The translations under genes were made by a program, and so were the position numbers. Positions 1-7,492 of a DNA stretch of 14,216 nt are shown piece after piece. The stretch spans positions 1-14,216 of the forward strand of contig CAMDSN010000018.1 of the NCBI GenBank assembly GCA_945907225.1. The letters are read 5' to 3'. Within the stretch, counting starts at the first letter, position 1, and each line of letters begins with the position of its first letter. The notes below the pieces were generated by a model. It was not told the DNA's origin. It was given only the letters and a program-made list of their open reading frames with translations, and searched no databases. Origin of the DNA: Flavobacterium psychrophilum. Its GTDB lineage: Bacteria; Bacteroidota; Bacteroidia; Flavobacteriales; Flavobacteriaceae.

Positions 1-1238
1 GCAGCAGGAAATAATACATTATTAAGTATTAATCGAAATCCAGGTGAATTGGGATGTAGGTCTAAAACAGTGGGCTCATCTCCCACTCTATGTTGAAAAT
101 CTTCGGGATCGTGACCTCCATAAAATGTAAAAAAACCCTTTCCCTTTTGGCCATGAATGTAGCGCGCTTCGTCATTTAATTCATTTTTACCTAAAGTTAA
201 AACGTTGGATTTAATTAATTGACTGTCAAATGCGGTAGTTTGTCCCATAAACCCTTTTACCAACTGGGTGTGGTTTTGACATAGCATACTTGGTATCACA
301 TCCCATTTTGCCGAAAATTCCATTAAAGTAAAATAATCCTTTTCAAACGGAATTCGACGTTTTTCTGTCATATCAATATCTGAAAACTCATAGTGATCGG
401 GTTTTCTATCCAAAATAAAATTTTTAAACGCAAACGTCTTCGAATAATCAATTTTCGACTGATAGTTGGGTTCACCATCATCGCCATCAAACATTGGCTC
501 ACAAATGTCCACACCCTCAGCAGATAGCGCAATATCAAAACTATCGGTTGCTGAACACATCGCAAACATAAATCCACCACCAATTACAAAATCACGTATC
601 TTTTTGGCCACAGCCAATTTATCTTGGGAAACTTTGTTAAAACCTAATTTTAAAGCCAATGATTCAGCCTCCTTCTTTTGTTCAATATACCAAGGGGCAT
701 TACGATAAGCGCCGTAAAACTTTCCATATTGTCCGGTAAAATCTTCATGATGCAAATGCAGCCAATCATATAACACTAACTGATCTCCCATCACTTCTTC
801 ATCGTAAACTATTTTAAATGGAATTTCTGCATAAGTCAAAACCATAGTCACCGCATCATCCCATGGTTGCTTTCCAGGTGGGGAGTAAACTGCTATTTTT
901 GGTGCTTTTTCCAAAACGACTGTTTCCATATTTTGAGACGGACTGGAAATATCAGCGAGAATAGATTGCATTTCGGCATCAGAAAGTACTTCAAAACTAA
1001 CCCCTCTTATTTTACATTCTTTTGAAATTTCGGGAACGTCGGGCAAAAGGAAGGCGCCTCCACGGTAATTTAGCAACCAACTTGCTTTATATTGTTTGTC
1101 TAACGCCCAGTAGGTAATTCCGTATGCTTTGAGATGATTTTTTTGCGAAGTGTCATCCATTGGCAGCAAAATAAAATTTGCTTTTACTGATATGGAAACC
1201 AACAAAATAAAAAGAAACGGTAACTTATTAAATTGCAT
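1..1238 (-). CDS. Exported conserved protein, commonly labelled 'asparagine synthetase B' in flavobacteria (3' end outside window)
   Basis: The frame is open from an ATG at 1238 to the window edge (412 codons, no stop), so the C-terminus is missing. The first ~20 residues (MQFNKLPFLFILLVSISVKA) look like a signal peptide, suggesting export to the periplasm or envelope. From memory, the body (NHLKAYGITYWALDKQYKA, SSPSQNMETVVLEKAPKIAV, FVIGGGFMFAMCSATDSFD) closely matches a family conserved beside dnaB in Flavobacteriia and annotated 'asparagine synthetase B'. No PP-loop synthetase domain and no N-terminal Cys2 glutaminase signature are visible, so the name is doubtful. The GGGFMFAMCSA stretch around Cys228 recalls the nucleophile elbow of class I glutamine-amidotransferase-like folds; this is inference only. 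A TATCTTTG box lies 19 nt upstream of the ATG and a terminator separates it from dnaB, so it is probably transcribed alone. Function unknown. Confidence 0.85.
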   Translation of the reverse strand, partial: MQFNKLPFLFILLVSISVKANFILLPMDDTSQKNHLKAYGITYWALDKQYKASWLLNYRGGAFLLPDVPEISKECKIRGVSFEVLSDAEMQSILADISSPSQNMETVVLEKAPKIAVYSPPGKQPWDDAVTMVLTYAEIPFKIVYDEEVMGDQLVLYDWLHLHHEDFTGQYGKFYGAYRNAPWYIEQKKEAESLALKLGFNKVSQDKLAVAKKIRDFVIGGGFMFAMCSATDSFDIALSAEGVDICEPMFDGDDGEPNYQSKIDYSKTFAFKNFILDRKPDHYEFSDIDMTEKRRIPFEKDYFTLMEFSAKWDVIPSMLCQNHTQLVKGFMGQTTAFDSQLIKSNVLTLGKNELNDEARYIHGQKGKGFFTFYGGHDPEDFQHRVGDEPTVLDLHPNSPGFRLILNNVLFPA

Positions 1239-1256
1239 TTTTAAGTAAATTAAACC

Positions 1257-1264
1257 CAAAGATA
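1257..1264 (-). promoter_or_regulatory. Bacteroidetes-type -7 box (TATCTTTG) of the exported-protein gene
   Basis: On the minus strand the sequence reads TATCTTTG, an exact fit to the Bacteroidetes TAnnTTTG -7 consensus. It lies just upstream of the gene starting at 1238 and after the dnaB terminator. No TTG -33 element is visible at the usual distance. Confidence 0.55.
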
Positions 1265-1290
1265 CTAGTTTTAATGAAAAGAAAATCATA

Positions 1291-1312
1291 AAAAAACCCG
1301 ATAATAATCGGG
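1291..1312 (-). terminator. Intrinsic terminator after dnaB
   Basis: Read on the minus strand, CCCGAT and ATCGGG form a perfect 6-bp stem around a 4-nt loop, followed directly by six T. It starts 10 nt past the dnaB stop codon and should end the dnaB transcript before the next gene. Confidence 0.85.
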
Positions 1313-1321
1313 AATTAAATT

Positions 1322-2869
1322 TTAATATGGAATTTGACTTTCATCATCTTCTGAATCAAGATTACTTCCAAAAGCTTCGTTTGGAGAAGGTAGGTTTTTG
1401 GTTAGAAAAGCCGAATTATCTTTATTCATTTTAGAGGGCAAGTCGTCATAACCAGCAACAAATTCATCTAAATTATCAAACTTCCCTAAATTGGCAATAA
1501 ATTTTAACCGCACACTATCTAGGGAACCATTTCTATGCTTAGCAATTATAAATTCTGCCTGCCCTGCTGTTGGAGCTCCTTCATTATCATCCCATGCATC
1601 GAGTTTATAATACTCTGGACGATAAATAAAAGAAACAATATCGGCATCTTGTTCAATAGCACCCGATTCACGAAGATCTGAGAGTAACGGTCTTTTACTT
1701 GATCCTCTGGTCTCAACAGCACGAGACAATTGTGAAAGCGCAATTACAGGAACTTCTAATTCTTTCGCTAAAGCTTTTAAATTTCGAGAAATGGTAGAGA
1801 TTTCTTGTTCTCTATTTCCATTACCTTTTCCATTGCTTCCGCCAGCTGTCATTAATTGAAGGTAATCAACAATAATTAATTTAATACCATGCTGGGAGGA
1901 TAGCCTTCGGGCTTTGGCACGTAAATCAAAAATTGAGAGCGAAGCCGAATCATCAATATACAAAGGGGCTTTTTCTAAATCTTTTACTTTAACAGATAGT
2001 TGCTCCCACTCGTGTTTTTCAAGTTTGCCCGTTCGCAATTTTTCAGAAGACAATCCAGTCTCCGAGGAAATTAAACGAGTTATCAATTGAACCGATGACA
2101 TTTCTAAGGAAAAAAGTGCAACAGGATGACCAAAATCAATGGCTATATTTCTTGCCATAGACAATACAAAAGCTGTTTTACCCATACCCGGACGAGCGGC
2201 AATAATTATCAAATCTGAAGGTTGCCAACCGGAGGTTATTTTATCAAGTTTTTCAAAACCTGTGGCAACTCCGCTTAAACCTTCTTTGTTTGCAATTTCC
2301 TCAATTCTTTTTTTGGCTTGATTTACTAAAGTTTGTGCCGTTTCGGTATTCCGCTTTATATTTCCCTGTGTTACTTCGTATAATTTTGATTCCGCTTTGT
2401 CTAATAAATCGAATACATCTGTAGATTCATCATACGATTCTTCAATAATTTCTGCCGATATTTTAATTAAACTACGTTGAATAAATTTTTGTAAAATAAT
2501 TCTAGAATGAAACTCGATATGAGCCGAAGAAGATATTTTTTGGGTTAATTGAATCAAATAAAAATCGCCACCTGCCAACTCCAATTTACCATTTTTTTTG
2601 AGTTGAGCAGAAACAGTTAATAAATCTATGGGCTGTGTATCTATAAATAATTGGGCCATTGATTCAAAAATATGTCTGTGCCCTTCTTTATAAAATGCAT
2701 CGGGCTGCAAAATATCGATAACTTGATCTAACCCTTTTTTATCTATCATCATTGCTCCTAAAACCGCTTCTTCCAGTTCAAGAGCCTGAGGAGGCAACTT
2801 GCCTCTCTCCAAATTAATTATTGTTGTTTTGTCAACTTTAATTGGGTTAATGTTCCTAATATTTTCCAT
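1322..2869 (-). CDS. dnaB: Replicative DNA helicase DnaB
   Basis: DnaB is the hexameric ATP-driven helicase that unwinds DNA at the replication fork. The 515 residues show the usual plan: an N-terminal DnaB domain (about 25-125, including ELEEAVLGAMMID), a linker helix (about 150-195) and a RecA-like ATPase domain. Walker A is RPGMGKTAF (226-234), the catalytic Glu is likely E256 in FSLEMSS, Walker B is LIIVDYLQLM with D335, and the arginine-finger region is AKHRNG (443-448). DnaB genes often carry inteins at the Walker motifs; none is present here. The tail after about 470 is acidic and low in complexity. It lies downstream of accA but behind a strong terminator, so it probably has its own promoter. 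The nearest candidate is TACTTTCG (plus 2874-2881), one base off consensus and so close to the ATG that the mRNA would be almost leaderless. Confidence 0.98.
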   Translation of the reverse strand: MENIRNINPIKVDKTTIINLERGKLPPQALELEEAVLGAMMIDKKGLDQVIDILQPDAFYKEGHRHIFESMAQLFIDTQPIDLLTVSAQLKKNGKLELAGGDFYLIQLTQKISSSAHIEFHSRIILQKFIQRSLIKISAEIIEESYDESTDVFDLLDKAESKLYEVTQGNIKRNTETAQTLVNQAKKRIEEIANKEGLSGVATGFEKLDKITSGWQPSDLIIIAARPGMGKTAFVLSMARNIAIDFGHPVALFSLEMSSVQLITRLISSETGLSSEKLRTGKLEKHEWEQLSVKVKDLEKAPLYIDDSASLSIFDLRAKARRLSSQHGIKLIIVDYLQLMTAGGSNGKGNGNREQEISTISRNLKALAKELEVPVIALSQLSRAVETRGSSKRPLLSDLRESGAIEQDADIVSFIYRPEYYKLDAWDDNEGAPTAGQAEFIIAKHRNGSLDSVRLKFIANLGKFDNLDEFVAGYDDLPSKMNKDNSAFLTKNLPSPNEAFGSNLDSEDDESQIPY

Positions 2870-2956
2870 AAAGCGAAAGTACGCTAATTAATAAAATTAT
2901 AATGTTAGAGTTATTCAAAAGCAATGTTTATAAGTTCTTACTTTTTGTTAACAACC

Positions 2957-2988
2957 AAAAAAAAATCCGAAACCATTGGGTTTCGGAT
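2957..2988 (-). terminator. Intrinsic terminator after accA
   Basis: On the minus strand ATCCGAAACC, a 4-nt loop and GGTTTCGGAT form a perfect 10-bp stem followed by eight T. It lies about 20 nt past the accA stop and should separate accA from dnaB. Confidence 0.92.
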
Positions 2989-3009
2989 CTAAATTTAATT
3001 TGTAGGAAA

Positions 3010-3963
3010 TTATTCTTTAAATTCACCCATCTTGTTGTATTTGTCCATCCTTTGAGCAACTAAATCTGCTGTTGATAAATCTTTTAGTTCGTCAAAAGAT
3101 TTCATAATATAGCTTTCAACATTTTTGAAGGCCGTTTCTTTATCATAATGTGCACCACCCAATGGTTCTGGAATAATATCATCTACAAGTTTCATTTTCT
3201 TCATGTCTGTTGAAGTCAATTTTAGAGCTTCAGCGGCTTGCTCTTTATATTCCCAACTTTTCCAAAGAATGGAAGAACATGATTCAGGAGAAATAACAGA
3301 ATACCAGGTATTTTCCATCATTAATACGCGATCTCCAACACCAATTCCGAGTGCTCCACCTGAAGCGCCTTCACCAATTATTACACATATAATTGGCACT
3401 TTAAGACGAATCATTTCAAAAATATTTCTAGCAATCGCTTCCCCTTGCCCTCGCTCTTCCGCTTCTAATCCAGGAAATGCCCCCGGAGTATCAATTAAGG
3501 TAATAACCGGTATATTAAATTTCTCTGCCATTTTCATCAAACGCAATGCCTTTCGGTACCCTTCAGGACTGGCCATACCAAAATTACGCAATTGACGCAT
3601 TTTTGTATTTATACCTTTTTGTTGACCGATAATCATGAAAGATTGACCGTTAATTTTCCCAAGACCGCCAACCATGGCTTTATCATCTTTAAAATTTCTA
3701 TCCCCAAAAAGTTCTAGGAAAGTTCCTTTAGTTAAATTAGTGATGTGCTCTAATGTATAGGGTCTATTGGGGTGACGTGATAATTGAACCCGTTGCCAAG
3801 CGGTAAGATTTTTATAAATCTCTTTTTTAGTTTCCTCTAATTTTTTTTCAATTTGTTTGCAGGTATCTGATACATCTACGTCAGATTCAGAACCAATTAT
3901 TTGGCATTTATCGAGTTGGTCTTCTAGTTCTTTTATTGGAAGTTCAAAATCTAAATACTCCAT
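3010..3963 (-). CDS. accA: Acetyl-CoA carboxylase carboxyltransferase subunit alpha
   Basis: AccA, with AccD, forms the carboxyltransferase that moves the carboxyl group from biotin-BCCP to acetyl-CoA, giving malonyl-CoA for fatty acid synthesis in the cytoplasm. The 317-aa length is typical of the family. The N-terminal helical part (about 1-60) carries the [14 protein letters not shown] start seen in the family. It is followed by [20 protein letters not shown], the crotonase-like core with [20 protein letters not shown] (about 158-177), and the oxyanion-type glycine stretch [15 protein letters not shown] (about 197-211). The start is fixed by these N-terminal residues. The leader carries an exact TATATTTG box 34 nt upstream of the ATG. 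A strong terminator follows, so it is likely a single-gene unit between the transporter gene and dnaB. Confidence 0.98.
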   Translation of the reverse strand: MEYLDFELPIKELEDQLDKCQIIGSESDVDVSDTCKQIEKKLEETKKEIYKNLTAWQRVQLSRHPNRPYTLEHITNLTKGTFLELFGDRNFKDDKAMVGGLGKINGQSFMIIGQQKGINTKMRQLRNFGMASPEGYRKALRLMKMAEKFNIPVITLIDTPGAFPGLEAEERGQGEAIARNIFEMIRLKVPIICVIIGEGASGGALGIGVGDRVLMMENTWYSVISPESCSSILWKSWEYKEQAAEALKLTSTDMKKMKLVDDIIPEPLGGAHYDKETAFKNVESYIMKSFDELKDLSTADLVAQRMDKYNKMGEFKE

Positions 3964-3996
3964 AGTTTTTTTTTGCGTTTTTATTTAGTCGAAAAG

Positions 3997-4004
3997 CAAA
4001 TATA
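3997..4004 (-). promoter_or_regulatory. Bacteroidetes-type -7 box (TATATTTG) of accA
   Basis: The minus strand reads TATATTTG, an exact TAnnTTTG match, 34 nt upstream of the accA start. No convincing -33 TTG is seen at 17-23 nt. Confidence 0.5.
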
Positions 4005-4015
4005 AAATTTTAAAT

Positions 4016-4038
4016 TGTGAAAAAAATCTCTTTTCACA
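4016..4038 (-). terminator. Weak hairpin after the EamA gene (terminator or operator)
   Basis: TGTGAAAA and TTTTCACA form a perfect 8-bp inverted repeat around 7 nt, starting 38 nt past the stop of the transporter gene and 12 nt upstream of the accA -7 box. The stem is AT-rich and has no clean T-run after it, so it could equally be a regulator-binding palindrome for accA. Confidence 0.35.
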
Positions 4039-4075
4039 GATTATTGTAAACAAGATAAATTTAAACAGTAGTAAC

Positions 4076-4957
4076 TCAATTTGCTTTTTGGTAACTTTTT
4101 ATCACCGAATTCAAAACTACTGAAAGCAAAATAATTAGTGCTCCAAAATAAAAATTTGGACTCATTGTCTCCTTTTCTTTATAAACCAAAACAGCTAAAA
4201 TAATTCCGTATATCGGTTCCAAATTAATAGTAAGCATTACGGTATAAGGTGAAAGAAACTTCATGATTGCAGTAGAAGCGATAAATGCATATGCCGTACA
4301 AACAGAGCTTAAAATAAATAAATAAATAAGATCCTCAGAAGAAAGTTTAAAAAATGTAGTGGTTGAACTATTTGTGAATAACAATAAAAAACTAAAGAAA
4401 ACCAAACCACCTCCTAGTTCATAAAAGGAAATAAGGGTTGGGTTGTGTTCTTTTACAAATTTACTATTGATTACCGCAAATAATGCTGATAAAAAAGCAG
4501 AAATTAATGCAATAATAATACCTTCTATATATTGCGCTTCAACATTAAAAATTATATACAATCCAACAACTACAAGTAAGCCAAAAAGCACTTCATACCA
4601 AACAATTTTTTTTCTATAAAATAGGGGTTCTAGTAAAGAAGTGAAAAATGCCCCAGTAGCTAAGCAGGCAAGTGTAACCGATATATTTGACACTTTAATT
4701 GCTTTAAAAAAGGTAAACCAATGCAGAGCAATTATTATTCCTGCAAACAAGAATTTAACTGCTGTTTTGGGTGATACCTGTATTGGAATTTTTTTTATCC
4801 ATATATAAACAGCAATAAAACCCACCGCAAATAGCATTCTAAACCATACTAGCGGAAGGGCTTCAAGCGAAATTAATCTGCCTAAAACCGCAGTAAATCC
4901 CCAGATAAAAACAATTAAATGGAGGTGTAAATAACTCTTGAGGTTATCGCTTAGCAT
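4076..4957 (-). CDS. EamA/DMT-family inner-membrane transporter
   Basis: This 293-aa protein is almost entirely hydrophobic, with about ten predicted membrane segments arranged as two EamA repeats. That is the standard build of the drug/metabolite transporter superfamily. Family-typical stretches include HLIVFIWGFTAVLGRLISLE at the N-terminus, WFRMLFAVGF, LHWFTFFKAIKVSNISVTLA (end of the first repeat) and TINLEPIYGIILAVLVYKEK near the end. EamA proteins export or import small metabolites such as amino acids; the substrate here cannot be read from sequence. Its ATG lies inside the end of the upstream LptF/LptG-family gene (14-nt overlap), so the two are translationally coupled. The pairing probably reflects conserved flavobacterial gene order rather than a shared pathway. 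Confidence 0.93.
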   Translation of the reverse strand: MLSDNLKSYLHLHLIVFIWGFTAVLGRLISLEALPLVWFRMLFAVGFIAVYIWIKKIPIQVSPKTAVKFLFAGIIIALHWFTFFKAIKVSNISVTLACLATGAFFTSLLEPLFYRKKIVWYEVLFGLLVVVGLYIIFNVEAQYIEGIIIALISAFLSALFAVINSKFVKEHNPTLISFYELGGGLVFFSFLLLFTNSSTTTFFKLSSEDLIYLFILSSVCTAYAFIASTAIMKFLSPYTVMLTINLEPIYGIILAVLVYKEKETMSPNFYFGALIILLSVVLNSVIKSYQKAN

Positions 4958-6029
4958 TTCGTAACAAATAAAAAGCTAAAATTGAAAATATGATATTTGG
5001 TGTCCATACTGCTAATAGGGGTGGTACTGTAGCCTTTTCAGCAAGCACCCCAAAAACCTTATCTAAAAAGATAAATGCAAACGCCAATATTATACCAATA
5101 GCCAAATTAGTACCCATACCACCTCGCCTTTTCATAGAAGAAACGGCCACAGCAATAATGGTTAAAATAAAAGCCGAAACGGGAATACTGTATTTTTTAT
5201 AGAGAACCACCAAATACACATTTATATTTGAAGAACCTCTTGCGCGCTCTTTATCAATAAACTTATTTAATTCGTTTAAAGGTAGCGTTTCAGCAATATA
5301 AACAACCGGAGTAAGATCCTCAATATCAAATTTAAAAACGGTATCTTTTACTTCACCCGATTCAATGATATCTCCCAACTTGCCCACTTTTCTTTTGGAA
5401 TAATTGTAAAGTGTATAATTTTTGTTTTTCTCATTCCATTTAATTCTACTGGCTAATAATTTATATTTTAATTTACTACCCTCAAATTTCTCCATGGTAA
5501 AATTGAAAGCCATTTTTGATACATCATTGAAATTACTTACAAAAATATATTCGTCCTTACTTATTTGACGAAAAACATCGGTATTGTCTCTCATATCAGA
5601 CAAACCATCACTGATCAAATAATTAAAACGGAAACTTTTAAATCCCGCACTAGCTTTTGGTACTAAATAAATGGTCATTAATAAGGCCGAAAGAGAAACA
5701 ATTGTAGCCCCTATAAAATAGGGACGTAGAAATCTTGAAAAGGAAATTCCCGAACTTAGTATAGCAATAATTTCAGTATTATTTGCCAATTTTGAGGTAA
5801 ACCAAATGACCGATAGAAATAAGAAAATTGGGAATAATAGATTAGCAAAATAGATGGTAAAATCGAGATAATATTGGGCTATAGCTGAAAATGCGACCTT
5901 ATTCTCTATCATTTTATTGACTTTCTCAGAAACATCAATAACTATCCCAATGGGGATAAACATTAGTAACATTACTGAAAATGTAACCAAATAGCGCTTA
6001 AGTATGTATTTATCAATTATTTTTAACAT
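4944..6029 (-). CDS. LptF/LptG-family permease (YjgP/YjgQ), lipopolysaccharide export
   Basis: LptF and LptG are the two membrane subunits of the LptB2FG ABC transporter, which lifts lipopolysaccharide out of the inner membrane. This 361-aa protein has the family layout: three N-terminal membrane segments (KIIDKYILKRYLVTFSVMLL, then helices near 50-80 and 95-125), a periplasmic domain of about 150 residues rich in charged and beta-prone sequence, and three C-terminal segments ending in LLAVWTPNIIFSILAFYLLR. I chose the ATG at 6029 because MLKIIDKYILKRY is the family N-terminus; an in-frame ATG at 6056 lies inside a tandem repeat and would add nine unlikely residues. It sits 90 nt behind tgt and overlaps the EamA gene. 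LptF and LptG are hard to tell apart in Bacteroidetes, so no symbol is given. Confidence 0.93.
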   Translation of the reverse strand: MLKIIDKYILKRYLVTFSVMLLMFIPIGIVIDVSEKVNKMIENKVAFSAIAQYYLDFTIYFANLLFPIFLFLSVIWFTSKLANNTEIIAILSSGISFSRFLRPYFIGATIVSLSALLMTIYLVPKASAGFKSFRFNYLISDGLSDMRDNTDVFRQISKDEYIFVSNFNDVSKMAFNFTMEKFEGSKLKYKLLASRIKWNEKNKNYTLYNYSKRKVGKLGDIIESGEVKDTVFKFDIEDLTPVVYIAETLPLNELNKFIDKERARGSSNINVYLVVLYKKYSIPVSAFILTIIAVAVSSMKRRGGMGTNLAIGIILAFAFIFLDKVFGVLAEKATVPPLLAVWTPNIIFSILAFYLLRNAKR

Positions 6030-6030
6030 A

Positions 6031-6075
6031 GTAAAGTCGTAAAGCCGTAAAGTCATAAAGTCATAAAGTCATAAA
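6031..6075. repeat. Tandem repeat of an 8-bp unit, about 5.6 copies
   Basis: The plus strand reads GTAAAGTC, GTAAAGCC, GTAAAGTC, ATAAAGTC, ATAAAGTC, ATAAA in succession. It ends one base before the start codon of the permease gene (6029), so it forms that gene's leader. Further GACTTT copies in the opposite sense occur at 6091-6119. Confidence 0.9.
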
Positions 6076-6119
6076 AAAACACTGTGCTTTTGACTTTTAA
6101 CATTTGACTTTCGACTATT

Positions 6120-7250
6120 TTATAATCGTTGGCTCATATTTTTAACCATCATTTCTTTCCAAATTCTAAAATCTCCGGCTAAGATATGTTTTCTTGCTTC
6201 ACGAACCAACCACATATAAAAACCGAGATTATGAATGGTAGCAATTTGTTTCCCAAGATACTCATTGGCTGCAAATAAATGACGTAAATACGCCTTTGAA
6301 TATTCGGTATCTACAAAAGTATAACCCATTTCATCAATAGGAGAAAAATCATCTTCCCATTTTTTATTTTTGATGTTTATAGTCCCATTTGCTGTAAAAA
6401 GCATTCCATTTCGAGCATTTCGAGTAGGCATAACACAATCAAACATGTCAACTCCTAAGGCTATATTTTCCAAAATGTTAATAGGCGTTCCAACTCCCAT
6501 CAAATACCTTGGTTTATCTTCGGGAAGAATGCTGCAAACAACCTCAGTCATAGCATACATCTCTTCGGCTGGTTCTCCTACTGACAATCCTCCAATTGCA
6601 TTTCCTTGCTGCCCTGCATTGGCAATATAAGTTGCCGACTGCTCCCGTAAATCTTTATAAGTACTACCTTGAACAATAGGAAAAAAAGTTTGATCATAAC
6701 CATATTTTGTAGGTACTTTCTCCAAATGATTAATACATCTATCAAGCCATCTATGGGTCATTTTCATAGATCTTTCAGCATAGCGATAATCGCAAGGATA
6801 CGGAGTACATTCGTCAAATGCCATAATGATATCGGCGCCAATGGTACGCTGTATTTCCATTACATTTTCGGGTGTAAAAAAATGGAGAGAACCGTCTATG
6901 TGCGATTTAAACTTAACGCCCTCCTCCTTAATTTTTCTATTAGCCGAAAGCGAATACACTTGATATCCTCCTGAATCTGTTAAAATATTTCTATCCCAAT
7001 TCATAAATTTATGCAAGCCTCCGGCTGCCTCCAAAATAGCCGTCTGAGGACGAAGGTATAAATGATAGGTATTTCCCAGAATAATATCAGGATTAATTTC
7101 CTCTTTTAACTCACGTTGGTGCACTCCTTTTACAGAAGCTACGGTGCCAACAGGCATAAATATGGGAGTTTCAATAATGCCGTGGTCGGTAGTAATACTG
7201 CCAGCGCGAGCTTTTGAATTGGGGTCATTTGCTAATAAATCAAATTTCAT
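6120..7250 (-). CDS. tgt: tRNA-guanine transglycosylase (queuosine pathway)
   Basis: Tgt exchanges guanine-34 of tRNAs with GUN anticodons for preQ1, the last base-insertion step before queuosine is completed. The 376-residue TIM-barrel protein has LTDSGGYQVYSL (D92, general acid/base equivalent), MAFDEC (143-148), the preQ1-pocket loop NAIGGLSVGEP (217-227) and DMFDCVMPTRN with the nucleophile-equivalent D271. The usual C-terminal zinc site CxCxxC is absent: the aligned stretch is MGYTFVDTEYSKAYLRHLF (309-327), although the IHNL histidine (H340) is kept. From memory this loss is common in Bacteroidetes Tgt, so the enzyme is probably active. It is the first gene of a likely tgt-permease-EamA unit, with a TATCTTTG box 20 nt upstream. 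Confidence 0.98.
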   Translation of the reverse strand: MKFDLLANDPNSKARAGSITTDHGIIETPIFMPVGTVASVKGVHQRELKEEINPDIILGNTYHLYLRPQTAILEAAGGLHKFMNWDRNILTDSGGYQVYSLSANRKIKEEGVKFKSHIDGSLHFFTPENVMEIQRTIGADIIMAFDECTPYPCDYRYAERSMKMTHRWLDRCINHLEKVPTKYGYDQTFFPIVQGSTYKDLREQSATYIANAGQQGNAIGGLSVGEPAEEMYAMTEVVCSILPEDKPRYLMGVGTPINILENIALGVDMFDCVMPTRNARNGMLFTANGTINIKNKKWEDDFSPIDEMGYTFVDTEYSKAYLRHLFAANEYLGKQIATIHNLGFYMWLVREARKHILAGDFRIWKEMMVKNMSQRL

Positions 7251-7270
7251 TCGTCTCTTTTAATGGTGAG

Positions 7271-7278
7271 CAAAGATA
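7271..7278 (-). promoter_or_regulatory. Bacteroidetes-type -7 box (TATCTTTG) of tgt
   Basis: The minus strand reads TATCTTTG, an exact TAnnTTTG match, ending 20 nt before the tgt ATG. A clear -33 TTG is not seen; the expected position is occupied by a short tandem repeat. Confidence 0.6.
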
Positions 7279-7280
7279 AA

Positions 7281-7310
7281 AGAATTAGGATTTTAGAATT
7301 AGGATTTAGG
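7281..7310. repeat. Two copies of a 14-bp tandem repeat upstream of tgt
   Basis: AGAATTAGGATTTT (7281-7294) is repeated at 7295-7307 (13 of 14 nt, AGAATTAGGATTT), then a partial AGG. It occupies the place of the -33 region of the tgt promoter. Confidence 0.8.
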
Positions 7311-7328
7311 AGTTTATTTAACATAATT

Positions 7329-7434
7329 GTTGGGCGTGACCCCGAATGTTCGGGGTAGTGCTATTCGCTTTATCTTTTTCATCATTTGATTAAGAAAAAG
7401 GATGACAATACTATCACACACGCAAAAGCACAAC
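7329..7434. repeat. Imperfect palindromic intergenic element (about 105 bp) between tgt and cas1
   Basis: The element opens with GTTGGGCGTG and closes with CACGC (7419-7423) and GCACAAC (7428-7434), which pair imperfectly. Inside are a perfect hairpin ACCCCGAATGTTCGGGGT (7339-7356) and a second paired block (ATCTTTTTC near 7370-7378 with GAAAAAGGAT at 7394-7403). The overall shape and the GTTGGGCGTGACCCC start resemble repeated intergenic elements I recall from flavobacterial genomes; I cannot confirm its copy number here. It lies upstream of both divergent genes. Confidence 0.5.
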
Positions 7435-7492
7435 TATAAAAATAGTTTATTTAATTGATTTTTAATACCTTAGGTTTTTAAAACACTATTTT

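Noticed and set aside
368-583. 71-codon frame on the minus strand overlapping the leftmost gene
   Set aside because: It lies in a different frame of the same strand as a well-conserved protein and gives a biased, motif-free translation.
466-708. Open frame of 80 codons on the plus strand inside the leftmost gene
   Set aside because: It is antisense to a continuous conserved coding frame and its translation has no recognisable motif. The same applies to the antisense frames inside dnaB, accA, tgt, the permease and cas9.
4016-4038. CRP-type operator (TGTGA-N6-TCACA)
   Set aside because: The half-sites match but the spacing between TGTGA and TCACA is 13 nt, not 6, so the classical site is not met. 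It is kept only as an unassigned inverted repeat.
6030-6056. Extended N-terminus of the LptF/LptG-family permease from the ATG at 6056
   Set aside because: The added residues are encoded by the 8-bp tandem repeat, and the family N-terminus begins at the ATG at 6029.
7329-7434. Integron attC site
   Set aside because: attC sites run RYYYAAC to GTTRRRY from outside in. This element begins with GTTGGGC and ends with GCACAAC, the reverse arrangement, with a mismatch; no integrase is nearby.
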